A DNA stretch of 64,000 bases from Ureibacillus sp. FSL W7-1570 (GTDB taxonomy: Bacteria; Bacillota; Bacilli; Bacillales_A; Planococcaceae), in contig NZ_CP151979.1 in the NCBI RefSeq assembly GCF_038593265.1, positions 2,983,001 through 3,047,000 on the forward strand, given 5' to 3'. Numbering within the stretch: the first letter of the stretch is position 1; each line of letters starts with the position of its first letter. Below the pieces are notes generated by a model. That model saw only the letters and a program-made list of their open reading frames with translations. It was not told the DNA's origin and did no database searches. Below are positions 9,258 to 16,905 of the stretch, in pieces. The translations under genes and the position numbers were made by a program.

Positions 9258-9393
9258 TCATCACACCTTTTCTTTTATTATACTATAAAAGTAAAATTAT
9301 AGGCCTTCACCAAAATTGCGTAAGAGCCATTTTCTACTTGCCAAAAACAAGAAGAACTATCATGAATTAATAATCAACTGGCAGGGAAAAAGA

Positions 9394-9693
9394 ATGAGTG
9401 ATTTTTTTAAGAAATATGCAGTTATTCGAGGCAAGCAGCATGTTCAAAAACTTCAATTAGAAGGAACGATAGCTGCACAGATCAAAACAAGACGGAAGCA
9501 GCTGAATATGTCTCAACAGGAACTTGCAGATCGTATTGGAGTTCCAAAATCCACAATTGGAAGGATTGAAGCAGGGCTTACGAGTCCGAGAGTAGGGACA
9601 CTTTTTAAAATCTCGCAAGCATTGAATACTGCTTTCATCATTGACGGTAGTAGTAAACAGGATCATGACCATAACCTGCATGTTCAAGTTTAG
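9394..9693 (+). CDS. HigA/XRE-family helix-turn-helix regulator (orphan antitoxin candidate)
   Basis: The 99-residue protein has a lambda-repressor-like helix-turn-helix at about residues 30-85 (IKTRRKQLNMSQQELADRIG, KSTIGRIEAGLTSPRVGTL). Its short N-terminal segment (FFKKYAVIRGKQHVQKLQLE) is like the one seen in HigA antitoxins encoded directly after a HigB/RelE toxin. No toxin gene is present: the space upstream is occupied by the end of ISL3 element B, so the partner was probably lost at that rearrangement. I start at ATG 9394. The frame is open further upstream but only into the IS end. A terminator follows the stop. Confidence 0.75.
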   Translation: MSDFFKKYAVIRGKQHVQKLQLEGTIAAQIKTRRKQLNMSQQELADRIGVPKSTIGRIEAGLTSPRVGTLFKISQALNTAFIIDGSSKQDHDHNLHVQV

Positions 9694-9726
9694 CGTATCA
9701 TTCATACGCTTATATTATCGAAGTTG

Positions 9727-9763
9727 TTCCTTGGAGAGAACATTCTCCAAGGAATTTGTTTTT
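9727..9763 (+). terminator. Terminator after the HigA-like gene
   Basis: TTCCTTGGAGA (9727-9737) pairs with TCTCCAAGGAA (9744-9754), loop of six bases, followed by TTTGTTTTT. Confidence 0.8.
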
Positions 9764-9991
9764 GGAGGAAGGGATCAATGTATGTAAAATTTCGTATCTG
9801 TCAATCGTTGATCTCTCCTTATGTGCTTTGATGTTTAGATAAATATGAAAAGTATAAGATGAAAAGGTCGTGAAAAGTACAAAAAGGTCCATAAAGGTCT
9901 TTTTTTATATTATTAGGTTTAAAAATTAGTGATGATTAGGTTAAAATATTAGTATTAAGATATATAAAGGTGTGAAAAGGAGGAATATGGT
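9764..9991. other. Intergenic region before the ATPase gene
   Basis: AT-rich sequence with several direct AAAAGGTC-like repeats (about 9868-9902) that end in a run of T. It probably holds the promoter of the downstream ATPase gene, but no clear -35/-10 pair can be named. No gene seen. Confidence 0.4.
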
Positions 9992-11197
9992 TTGAGAAAG
10001 CTTCGTTCTAATGAAGTGTTCAAACCGGGATCATTTCCGAAATACACATACGTTTCTAGAAAGTCTTCGGGTTTCGGTTTTACGTATGAAACACGTTTGA
10101 AGCAAGCTCTTAATACACCGGGATATTTAACGTCCATTATTGGTCCATCTAAAACAGGGAAGACTGTCTTATGTGAAAAAGTGATCGAACCGCAAAATAT
10201 GGTTTCTTTAACAGGTAGTGATTTTAAAAATGCAAAAGACTTTTGGGAAGTTGTTGCAAATAAAGTCGGTTTGCCTCTTGAAGGAGAATACTCAGAAACG
10301 ACTGTACTAAAAGGCACTGATAATAGTCCAGAAAATAAATCATTTTCTACTCGAGAAAAGTATGGATCAAATAAGGATAAAGTGATTGAATTTTTTAAAA
10401 AAAATAACTTTGTGTTAGTTCTGGATGATTTCCATTATTCTCCTGAAGAGGTGCAGTTAGATATCGCTTATCAATTAAAAGATGCCATTAGAAGAGAATT
10501 TAAAGCTGTGGTTATATCACTACCTCATAGAGCGGATGACGCCATTAGGAAAAATCCAGATTTGAGCGGCAGATTAAATTTAATTAATATCGAACCATGG
10601 CAAGAAGATGAGTTAAAGGAAATTGCGATTACTGGTTTTGAGCAGCTTGGCATCAAAATAAGTGATGAATTGGCTTCAAAAATGGCTTTAGAAAGCCTTA
10701 CATCTCCACAGTTAATGCAGTCAATTTGTTTGAATCTGTCGCTTATTTTAAATATTGATGAAGATGAAAGTATAAAGGAAATAAATGACGAAAAAAAATT
10801 GGAAGAAAGTTATCGGTTCACTACTATTAACTTACCGTATCAAGAAGTGGTTAAAAAGTTAATGGCCGGTCCATCCACAAGGGGACAAGAAAGAAAAAAA
10901 TATCAATTAAAAAATGGAGAAAAAGCGGATATTTATCATATTTTATTAAAAGCAATTGCTCAAAATCCACCTGTCGTTAGCCTGTCAGTGGACGAAATGA
11001 AAGAGAGAATCGATCAGCTGCTAGTAATTAATTCAAAGGAAAAAATCGAGAAGAACAAGATTAGAGATTCTCTTCAAAAATTGCATGATATCATGTTTTC
11101 TAGTGAGCCTATTTATCAAGTCTTTGAATGGAAAGATAATCAAATATTCATTCTAGATCCCCTGTTCCTGTTCTTTTTAAGATGGGGTACTTATTGA
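9992..11197 (+). CDS. P-loop ATPase associated with an AbiE-type system
   Basis: The 401-residue protein has Walker A IIGPSKTGKTVLC at about residues 49-61 and Walker B FVLVLDDFHYSPEE near residue 140. The stretch FKAVVISLPHRADDAI and the C-terminal winged-helix-like region place it among AAA/STAND-type ATPases of the kind that sense or regulate in defence loci. The start is TTG at 9992 with AAAGGAGG eight bases before it; the ATG at 9987 hits a stop at once. It is followed after 18 bp by a broken AbiEi-like gene and then a truncated AbiEii-like gene, so these three may have been one unit. Substrate and exact role are unknown. Confidence 0.6.
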   Translation: MRKLRSNEVFKPGSFPKYTYVSRKSSGFGFTYETRLKQALNTPGYLTSIIGPSKTGKTVLCEKVIEPQNMVSLTGSDFKNAKDFWEVVANKVGLPLEGEYSETTVLKGTDNSPENKSFSTREKYGSNKDKVIEFFKKNNFVLVLDDFHYSPEEVQLDIAYQLKDAIRREFKAVVISLPHRADDAIRKNPDLSGRLNLINIEPWQEDELKEIAITGFEQLGIKISDELASKMALESLTSPQLMQSICLNLSLILNIDEDESIKEINDEKKLEESYRFTTINLPYQEVVKKLMAGPSTRGQERKKYQLKNGEKADIYHILLKAIAQNPPVVSLSVDEMKERIDQLLVINSKEKIEKNKIRDSLQKLHDIMFSSEPIYQVFEWKDNQIFILDPLFLFFLRWGTY

Positions 11198-11215
11198 TCG
11201 TGAAGGGGGATTTAT

Positions 11216-11754
11216 ATGTCGATGATTCGAAAAGAGCCGGATATAGTTATAAAAGAAATAAATGAAAGAATAGATGATCTCGAATCAAACGTGGACTTTA
11301 CCGTTATGCTGAATTTGAAAATGATCAAAATGAAGAAGTGGTTGAAGTATCAAAAGTTGTCCCGAATGGTGTTCTTTGTCTTTTGTCGGCGTTGTCTTTT
11401 TATGAGTTAACAACTTATAACCCGTGGGAGTACCAAATTGCTATTGAAAGAAAATCAAGGAAACCCAGTTTACCTGATTATCCACCAATTAAAATTTTCT
11501 ACTTTTCAAAAAAACAGTTTGAATATGGAATTGAAGAAGTGGAAGTAGGCGGCCATAAAATAAGCATTTATAATCGTGAAAAAACGATTTGTGATATTAT
11601 TCGATACAGAGAAAAAATAGGAATCGATTTAATGAAAGAAGGTTTGCGAAATTATTTACAAAGTCCTGAAAAAAATATAAGCAAATTGGTGGAATGTGCT
11701 GAGAAAATGCGCATCAAGACCGTTTTATTAAAATACTTAGAGGTGCTTTTATAA
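11216..11754 (+). pseudogene. AbiEi-like type IV antitoxin, frameshifted
   Basis: A first frame (11216 onwards) gives MSMIRKEPDIVIKEINERID. The coding sequence then continues in another frame as SRIKRGLYRYAEFENDQNEE, VSKVVPNGVLCLLSALSFYE, LTTYNPWEYQIAIERKSRKP and so on to the stop at 11752-11754. RGLYRY...NGVLCLLSALSFYELT is the signature of AbiEi antitoxins (N-terminal winged helix, then a regulatory domain). The N-terminal winged helix is mostly lost and a stop precedes SRIK. The last base overlaps the ATG of the next gene, so the original operon order abiEi-abiEii is preserved. Confidence 0.75.
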
Positions 11755-12048
11755 TGGGAAATGTTAAAAATATACCTGCTTCAGTTAGAGAAAGACTAAA
11801 GAATATTGCCAAACAAAGCGGAAAAACCTTTGATTTAATTTTATTGTTGTATTTTCAAGAAAGGTTACTATATCGACTTTCCATTTCTAATTATCGGGAT
11901 AAATTTGTTCTAAAAGGCGGTCTCTTTTTATTTTCCTTAACACAATTTAAATCTAGACCAACCAAAGATATTGACTTTTTAGCCAAACAAATTTCGAATG
12001 ATATTCAATATATCAAAGCTGCGTTTGAGTCCATTTGTACGTTAACCG
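11754..12048 (+). pseudogene. AbiEii-like nucleotidyltransferase toxin, truncated
   Basis: About 98 residues remain: an N-terminal helix-rich segment, then DKFVLKGGLFLFSLTQF and RPTKDIDFLAKQ. The GG...DxD arrangement is the nucleotidyltransferase active site of AbiEii toxins, which act as the toxic partner of AbiEi. After FESICTL the reading frame enters an IS630-type remnant and the C-terminal two-thirds is gone. The gene is inactive. Confidence 0.8.
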
Positions 12049-12224
12049 CTGAGATTGACGTGGTGGTTCAACATCTCTGCCACTTCTTTCCCAAGATAGC
12101 CTTCCATGATCCATCGGACGGCGGTCACTCGTTGACGCAAAGAAGCATCTTTGATTTTCCGTTCTTCTTTTCGTAATTTCCGAGCTGTGAATCCGTGGTC
12201 ATCTGTGATTTTCAATCGTTTCAT
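12048..12224 (-). pseudogene. IS630-family transposase, N-terminal fragment
   Basis: Reads leftwards from an ATG at 12224: MKRLKITDDHGFTARKLRKE, KDASLRQRVTAVRWIMEGYL and GKEVAEMLN, the N-terminal helix-turn-helix region of IS630-type transposases. Only about 55 residues remain, ending where the AbiEii gene is cut. It marks the insertion and deletion that truncated the toxin gene. Confidence 0.7.
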
Positions 12225-12530
12225 CGGTGATGCTCTACTCCTTTTCCGTTCGCTTTCTTAGGAGCAGTATCGACCAAATGAACCAATATTATACGGAAGT
12301 TGAATTTCTAAGTTACATTTATATAGATGCTTTAGATTCTCCTTGAAGGTCCTACTTTTTTGTTATGGCAAAGCTTTATACATCATTTCGCAATTCAACG
12401 TTTGTACCTATACTTGTTGATATATGCTTTTTGAGTCTGAAAAAAGCATTTTTAATTAATCGATTCAAATGATTGCTTTTGCGACGAGAATCGTATTTGT
12501 TGAAAAATCATTGGTATCATTTTTTGTAAA
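12225..12530. other. Intergenic region before mazEF
   Basis: Contains the probable end of the IS630 remnant and AT-rich DNA. A 22-codon frame at 12278-12346 (MNQYYTEVEFLSYIYIDALD) might be a last trace of a disrupted gene but is not convincing. No gene is annotated. Confidence 0.4.
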
Positions 12531-12553
12531 TATGTATATACTATGTATATACA
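12531..12553. promoter_or_regulatory. Candidate MazE operator/promoter
   Basis: Two tandem copies of TATGTATATAC form one longer palindrome, about 78 bp upstream of the mazE start. MazEF-type complexes repress their own operon by binding such dyads, so this is the likely operator. Overlap with the promoter is inferred from the TATATAC/TATAAT-like bases, not proven. Confidence 0.55.
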
Positions 12554-12630
12554 TTTTAGGTTGGGGTGATATAATGTATTCAAAAGAACATTTAGAAAAC
12601 AAAATAAACCCGAGTAAAGGGGGTGACTAC

Positions 12631-12882
12631 ATGTCTACAGTTATTGTTCAAAAATGGGGAAACAGTTTGGGCATTCGTATCCCAAAAGATGCTGCTGATA
12701 AAATAGGGATTAAACAAGGTTCCGAAATAGAATTAAATGTGATTGGAAATGAAGGTATCATCACATTAAAGCCAAAAAGAACACGGAAGAAATACACACT
12801 GGAAGAACTAATATCACAGATTACACCTGAAAATCGACACGAGGAAATTGATTTCGGGATAGAAGGGCGTGAATTGATTTAA
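12631..12882 (+). CDS. mazE: MazE-type antitoxin (AbrB-fold)
   Basis: The 83-residue protein begins MSTVIVQKWGNSLGIRIPKD, the swapped-hairpin AbrB/SpoVT fold that binds DNA. Its C-terminal tail (TLEELISQITPENRHEEIDF) is the kind of flexible segment that blocks the MazF toxin. I start at ATG 12631 with AAAGGGGG upstream; the frame is open 54 codons further back but into the promoter region. The stop TAA overlaps the mazF ATG (TAATG), so the two are translationally coupled. Expected to autoregulate through the upstream dyad. Confidence 0.92.
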   Translation: MSTVIVQKWGNSLGIRIPKDAADKIGIKQGSEIELNVIGNEGIITLKPKRTRKKYTLEELISQITPENRHEEIDFGIEGRELI

Positions 12883-13268
12883 TGCCAGCAGACGTACCAG
12901 AGAGAGGCGATTTCGTTGTTTTAAACTTCAATCCACAAGCTGGTCATGAGCAGGCTGGGAGAAGGAATGCTATTGTTTTATCGCCTAAAGAATTCAATCA
13001 AGCAACAGGATTTATAGCTGTTTGTCCGATTACCAATCAAAAGAAGGGTTATCCCTTCGAAGTGGATTTACCAAAAGAAGGAATATCCCCTGATGGCGAT
13101 GGCTATCCAATAACAGGGGTAGTTTTAACTGATCAAATTAAATCATTGGATTGGAAAGCTCGTAATCTAAAAATTTTAAAGAAGTATAATCCAGAAGATG
13201 CACAAATTGAAGAAATAGATAAAATCATTGATGAATGCCTGGCGAAAATAGAAACATATCTGACTTGA
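12882..13268 (+). CDS. mazF: MazF-type mRNA interferase toxin
   Basis: The 128-residue protein is a PemK/MazF endoribonuclease that cuts mRNA at short sequences when its antitoxin is lost. It shows PERGDFVVLNFNPQAGHEQA near the N-terminus (the conserved GDxxxxxF and P-x-x-G-H-E-Q-x-G-x-R-P/N features), VCPITNQKKGYPFEV in the middle and GVVLTDQIKSLDWKAR at the C-terminal half, with the conserved DQ. Length and motifs are normal. It starts on the last base of mazE and is followed by a terminator, so the pair is a self-contained intact module. Confidence 0.92.
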   Translation: MPADVPERGDFVVLNFNPQAGHEQAGRRNAIVLSPKEFNQATGFIAVCPITNQKKGYPFEVDLPKEGISPDGDGYPITGVVLTDQIKSLDWKARNLKILKKYNPEDAQIEEIDKIIDECLAKIETYLT

Positions 13269-13269
13269 C

Positions 13270-13306
13270 ATGATCCTTTCTATTTCAGAAAGGGTTATTT
13301 TTTGTA
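13270..13306 (+). terminator. Terminator after mazEF
   Basis: TCCTTTCT pairs with AGAAAGGG across a short loop, followed by TTATTTTTTG. Confidence 0.7.
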
Positions 13307-13548
13307 CTTTAAAGTTTCTTGCTAATTTTTGAGAAGCTAATTTTAGTTGGACAGGTGTCGAAAAACCGAAATTAGGAAGTTGATCGTTTTTATTTTAACT
13401 ACGGAAGTTGTGAGTCGAATTGGCATTTTACTTGCTTACTTTTGTCGTTAAATCCACAAGAAACATGAGTCCAGTAAACTGTTCAACATAGCAAAAAACT
13501 AGGCCTATTCAAGGATTTGGTTCTAATCATAAGTATTCAGAAATAAAA
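13307..13548. other. Intergenic region, no gene seen
   Basis: AT-rich DNA between the mazEF terminator and an IS256 remnant. No open frame with a ribosome-binding site and no clear repeat was found. Confidence 0.4.
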
Positions 13549-13882
13549 AATATGGTTTCGTTCTCTTGGCACCAAAAGACCTTCAATCCGACCATATTGC
13601 GTATCTCGATTTCGTTGATCGTAGCCGTTTCTCATATTGGATGTGTCCGCTGGTTCGATTTCGAGGAAATGTTTGATTTCTTTCCGCATGATCAGTTCGA
13701 ATTTTTCTTTCACAAAGTGACGAATGGCATTTTCCAGTCGATTTGCCCAGTCGACATTCGGTATCCTTTTAGTCATAGGTAGGGTACTCCTTTCTCTAAG
13801 ATTTTTGGTCCAATCAGAAAATCCCCTACCTTTTTTCTTTTGGTCTAGCAAAATGCTTTACACAAACTTTTATCCATCATCT
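13549..13882 (-). pseudogene. IS256-family transposase, N-terminal fragment
   Basis: The frame reads leftwards from MTKRIPNVDWANRLENAIRH to PRERN and then stops being transposase. The nucleotide sequence is almost identical to the first part of the full-length copy at 31173-32315, including the upstream leader and the terminal region TTTACACAAA...CATCATCT. It lacks the catalytic domain. It is a second, deleted copy of the same element. Confidence 0.85.
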
Positions 13883-13964
13883 TGTTAAGAGAGAGGTACA
13901 CAAAATTAACCTTATCTTAATAATGTCTCTCTTGAAAAACACCATGTAGACGTGATACGATGCT

Positions 13965-13990
13965 ATCGATTTTCGATATCGAAATTCGAT
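13965..13990. promoter_or_regulatory. Palindromic operator upstream of padR-chrA
   Basis: A 26-bp near-perfect palindrome centred on TTTCGATATCGAAA (24 of 26 positions symmetrical) ends 16 bp before the padR ATG. PadR regulators bind dyads of this kind and repress their own operon, so it is the likely chromate-responsive operator. Confidence 0.55.
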
Positions 13991-14006
13991 CATGAAGGGG
14001 AACGTG

Positions 14007-14316
14007 ATGGAAAATAAAGTGTTGCGTAAATGGCTCCTTGGTTTTATTCACATACACATTTTATATCATGCTAAAGAAAGAACCCATATTTGGTTCATGG
14101 CTGTTAGAAGAACTGAAGAAACACGGCTATCAGATGAGCGCGGGAACCTTGTATCCTTTACTGCACAAGATGGAGTTAGCGGGTCTATTAGAAAGAGAAG
14201 AAAAAACTGTGGAAGGGAAGATTAGAAAATATTACAGAACAACCGAAAAAGGAAATGAGGTACTTATGAAAGCGAAAGAAAAAGCTTATGCGCTATTTAA
14301 AGAAATAAAGGATTAA
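14007..14316 (+). pseudogene. PadR-family transcriptional regulator, frameshifted
   Basis: Starts at ATG 14007 (GAAGGGG upstream) and reads MENKVLRKWLLGFIHIHILY, then after one extra A in the run near 14075 continues in another frame as KKEPIFGSWLLEELKKHGYQ, MSAGTLYPLLHKMELAGLLE and KIRKYYRTTEKGNEVLMKAK. This is the PadR winged helix and a short C-terminal helix, about 102 residues in all. The single-base difference could be a true mutation or a homopolymer error. It precedes chrA by 85 bp; PadR-chrA pairs are known chromate-resistance units in Bacillales. Confidence 0.8.
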
Positions 14317-14401
14317 CGCGCTTAAACTTGGTGAGTTTGTTACATGTGGTATAGTACGTCATAGCAGTAACAAGATATTATATCATTAGGAGGAATACGC
14401 G

Positions 14402-15616
14402 TTGAATCAAGAAATTAAGTTGCAACAGGAACAAAGAGGTTCTGTTTGGGAAGTGTTGAAAACAGCTACCCGGTTAGGATTGACTTCTTTCGGGGGGCCT
14501 ATTGCTCATTTAGGATATTTTCGCGAGGAATATGTGAACCGGCGAAAATGGTTAGATGAAAAAACATATGCTGATTTGGTCGCGCTGTGTCAATTCTTAC
14601 CGGGGCCGGCGAGCAGTCAGGTTGGAATGGGGATTGGATTTATGCGGGCTGGTTTTTGGGGCGCGATGGCCGCTTGGTTTGGATTTACCCTCCCTTCTGT
14701 CATTGCACTTGTCTTGTTTGCCTACTTTTTAAAAGGAACTTCCTTTAGTGAGGCTGGCTGGCTCCGTGGATTACTGGTTGTGGCAGTTGCTGTCGTCGCT
14801 CAAGCTGTGTGGGGCATGGCAAAAAACTTTGCATCCGATCGTCCACGTGCCACCATTGCCATCGCAGCAGCGATTTTGACGTTGATTATTCCGAGTGTCT
14901 TTAGTCAAGTAGGAATCATCATAGGTGCTGGAATCCTAGGATGGTTTTTGTTCCGAAGCACGCCAGATTCAAAACCAGTTCCGATTTCGATCTCGATGCA
15001 TAAAAAGACAGCAAGTATCTTACTTATGTTATTTTTTGTTTTGTTAGGGGTACTTCCAATAATCCGACAGTTTACTGACTCGAATCTGATTGCGCTCTTT
15101 GATAGCTTCTATCGCTCTGGCGCCTTGGTATTCGGTGGAGGGCATGTTGTCCTTCCATTATTACAAACAGAAGTGGTTCCTACAGGTTGGCTAACAGCGG
15201 AACAATTTTTAGCCGGTTACGGAGCAGCACAAGCAGTGCCCGGACCGTTGTTTACATTCGCATCGTACTTAGGAATGGCTAGTTTCGGATGGGAAGGAGC
15301 TGTAGTGGCGACTCTTGCGATCTTTCTACCTTCTTTTCTGTTAATCCTTGGAGCCCTTCCTTTTTGGAATTGGCTTCGTCATCATCCTCGTTTTCAAGCA
15401 GCACTGTACGGCATCAATGCAGCTGTTGTGGGAATTTTACTCGCAGCACTATATCATCCTGTATGGACGAAAGCGATTAAAAGTCCGCTCGATTTTTGCC
15501 TTGCTTTAGCCGCGTTTGGCTTATTAACGGTCTGGAAGTTTCCGCCTTGGATTGTCGTTGTATTTTCCGCCGTCGCAGGAGTTTTTCTTTCCTTTATTTC
15601 ATCATATATCCACTAG
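14402..15616 (+). CDS. chrA: Chromate efflux transporter ChrA
   Basis: A CHR-family membrane protein of 404 residues that exports chromate. It has two homologous halves: SFGGPIAHLGYFREEYVNRR, FLPGPASSQVGMGIG in the first and VFGGGHVVLPLLQTEVV, AVPGPLFTFASYLG in the second, with about ten membrane segments. The start is TTG at 14402, seven bases after TAGGAGG. It follows a PadR regulator and its palindromic operator, which fits induction by chromate. A terminator follows. The gene is complete. Confidence 0.93.
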   Translation: MNQEIKLQQEQRGSVWEVLKTATRLGLTSFGGPIAHLGYFREEYVNRRKWLDEKTYADLVALCQFLPGPASSQVGMGIGFMRAGFWGAMAAWFGFTLPSVIALVLFAYFLKGTSFSEAGWLRGLLVVAVAVVAQAVWGMAKNFASDRPRATIAIAAAILTLIIPSVFSQVGIIIGAGILGWFLFRSTPDSKPVPISISMHKKTASILLMLFFVLLGVLPIIRQFTDSNLIALFDSFYRSGALVFGGGHVVLPLLQTEVVPTGWLTAEQFLAGYGAAQAVPGPLFTFASYLGMASFGWEGAVVATLAIFLPSFLLILGALPFWNWLRHHPRFQAALYGINAAVVGILLAALYHPVWTKAIKSPLDFCLALAAFGLLTVWKFPPWIVVVFSAVAGVFLSFISSYIH

Positions 15617-15618
15617 CA

Positions 15619-15646
15619 AAGTCGGGTTCACAGGAACTCGGCTTTT
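15619..15646 (+). terminator. Terminator after chrA
   Basis: GTCGGGTTC pairs with GAACTCGGC around ACAG, followed by TTTTATT. Confidence 0.7.
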
Positions 15647-15943
15647 ATTCTTTAGTTTAATAAAAGAGAAAAGGAGCGTACAGATTGGTCGTGTATAAGA
15701 TGTGCGCCCCCTTATTTTTTAGGCTTTTATAATTTCGTTCCTGATAAGACCATTCTCCAAGCTTATTTTTATTTACTATCTGTTTAAACTGGAATTAGTT
15801 TTGTACAGTGTGAAAATTTAGCTAACGAGGAATATTAATGGAATAAAAACAAGGTAAGCAAACAGATTTTATTCAACGTAAAAATGTAGCTGCTACGTTA
15901 GCAATGCAAAAGTTGCTCGAAACCGTAATGGATTCTTGTTAGT
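15647..15943. other. Intergenic region with faint coding traces
   Basis: AT-rich. A frame at about 15858-15942 reads KQTDFIQRKNVAATLAMQKL and ends in TAG; it has no start and may be the 3' end of a lost gene. A second hairpin-like stretch lies near 15675-15712. No gene is claimed. Confidence 0.3.
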
Positions 15944-16330
15944 CTAAGGGAAAGAGGAGGGAAGAGAGCGTACTTTTCTTCCAGTAATTAGGAGGGCTTG
16001 ACCCTTTTCCCCCAACACTGCCATCGTATGAATTTCGCCAAGATCCACACCGGCCAAATGTCCCGGCTGATAGGTTTTCGCTTTCTGGCCATCTTCATAC
16101 GTAACCGCTAAATACCAACCGTTATCGTAACAACATTCGATTTCTTTAATCGTTCCTTGAGGTAAATTTGAAGCATAGACGATAATCGGCTTTTCTCTCT
16201 TCCCGTTATGGATGCCCATCGATAAGGTAATTTTCCCATTTTCATGAATCGTGAAACCGTCTTTCGCCCATTTAGCGGTGACAGTTTTCAGTTGGTTAGA
16301 TGAGGCAGAAGTAGAAGAACTCAGGAACAC
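15944..16330 (-). pseudogene. TnpB (IS200/IS605 OrfB) internal fragment
   Basis: The leftward frame contains KWAKDGFTIHENGKITLSMG, EIECCYDNGWYLAVTYEDGQ and HLAGVDLGEIHTMAV. The last is the RuvC-I motif with its catalytic aspartate. Both the N-terminal region and the RuvC-II/zinc finger/RuvC-III part are missing. It is a remnant of an RNA-guided TnpB nuclease of an IS605-type element and is unrelated in detail to the Cas12f-like protein at 57637. Confidence 0.8.
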
Positions 16331-16905
16331 GTTTCCGTCTCCGCATACAAAGGAAGAGGACGAGTGGTTTCAACAAGCGATAGAGTATGATATGCTTAAG
16401 AACGACCTGCATGAGCCGAATGTTGAATAAGAAAATAAAAAAGAACCTGTAACGCTCTTTACCACACCGTTCAGATGGTTCTTGTCGACAAGCATTCATA
16501 TTAATTACCCATGATGTTCACATCGCTGAGACGGCGGAAGAGGGAGCAATTAGTAAAATGTGTTTGGCAAACGGCAAGCACTGTAGACTTAAATCTGCAG
16601 TGCTTTTGTATTTGGTTTCTATTGAATTTATCGCTATGATAACGTAAGAATACGGAGCGGTTGTAATAATTTTACGATAAAAGTGAAATCGTCCCCAACA
16701 GTTACACTTGATTGAAATCCATAAATTCTGCAAATTTAGTTTATAAAATAAACATATCGTCCAAAGGCATAAATAGAGAGAGCGTACAAATATTTATTTG
16801 ACGGAACCCATATGCCATATCGCTCGGAATCAACGAAAAAGAGATCAAAAAACAGTTTTTCCTAAACGATATGGAAGTTAATGGACTGATAAGGAAGGGA
16901 CAAAA
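16331..16905. other. Intergenic region with a terminator and no clear gene
   Basis: On the + strand 16280-16431 a frame reads LRNTFPSPHTKEEDEWFQQA and IEYDMLKNDLHEPNVE to a TAA; it has natural composition but no start and no recognisable family. A hairpin terminator sits at 16577-16608. The last 100 bp presumably carry the promoter of the two-component genes. Confidence 0.35.
16577..16608 (+). terminator. Hairpin terminator
   Basis: AGCACTGTAGA (16577-16587) pairs with TCTGCAGTGCT (16594-16604), then TTTTG. It ends transcription before the two-component operon. Confidence 0.65.

Larger units (their letters stand above)
7593..9349. mobile_element. ISL3-type element B with IS21-like outer termini
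   Basis: The inner inverted repeats start GGCTCTTACG (7614) and end CGTAAGAGCC (9328) and enclose the two transposase frames. The inverted repeat continues outwards for another 21 bases on each side: TGTTTATGGCAAACTAAAA at 7593 and its near complement ending TTGCCAAAAACA at 9349. Those outer bases are identical to the two termini of IS21 element 1. No direct repeat flanks 7593/9349 or 7614/9328. The left flank continues the ISL3 A gene, the right flank does not, so one side has been rearranged. Confidence 0.7.

Noticed and set aside
7593-9349. Target duplication around ISL3 element B
   Set aside because: The bases next to the inner or outer ends are inverted, not direct, repeats, so no duplication can be claimed.
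12278-12346. 22-codon frame MNQYYTEVEFLSYIYIDALD
   Set aside because: Too short, with no ribosome-binding site or conservation evidence.
16518-16733. Leftward 71-residue frame upstream of the kinase
   Set aside because: No start signal; crosses a terminator hairpin.
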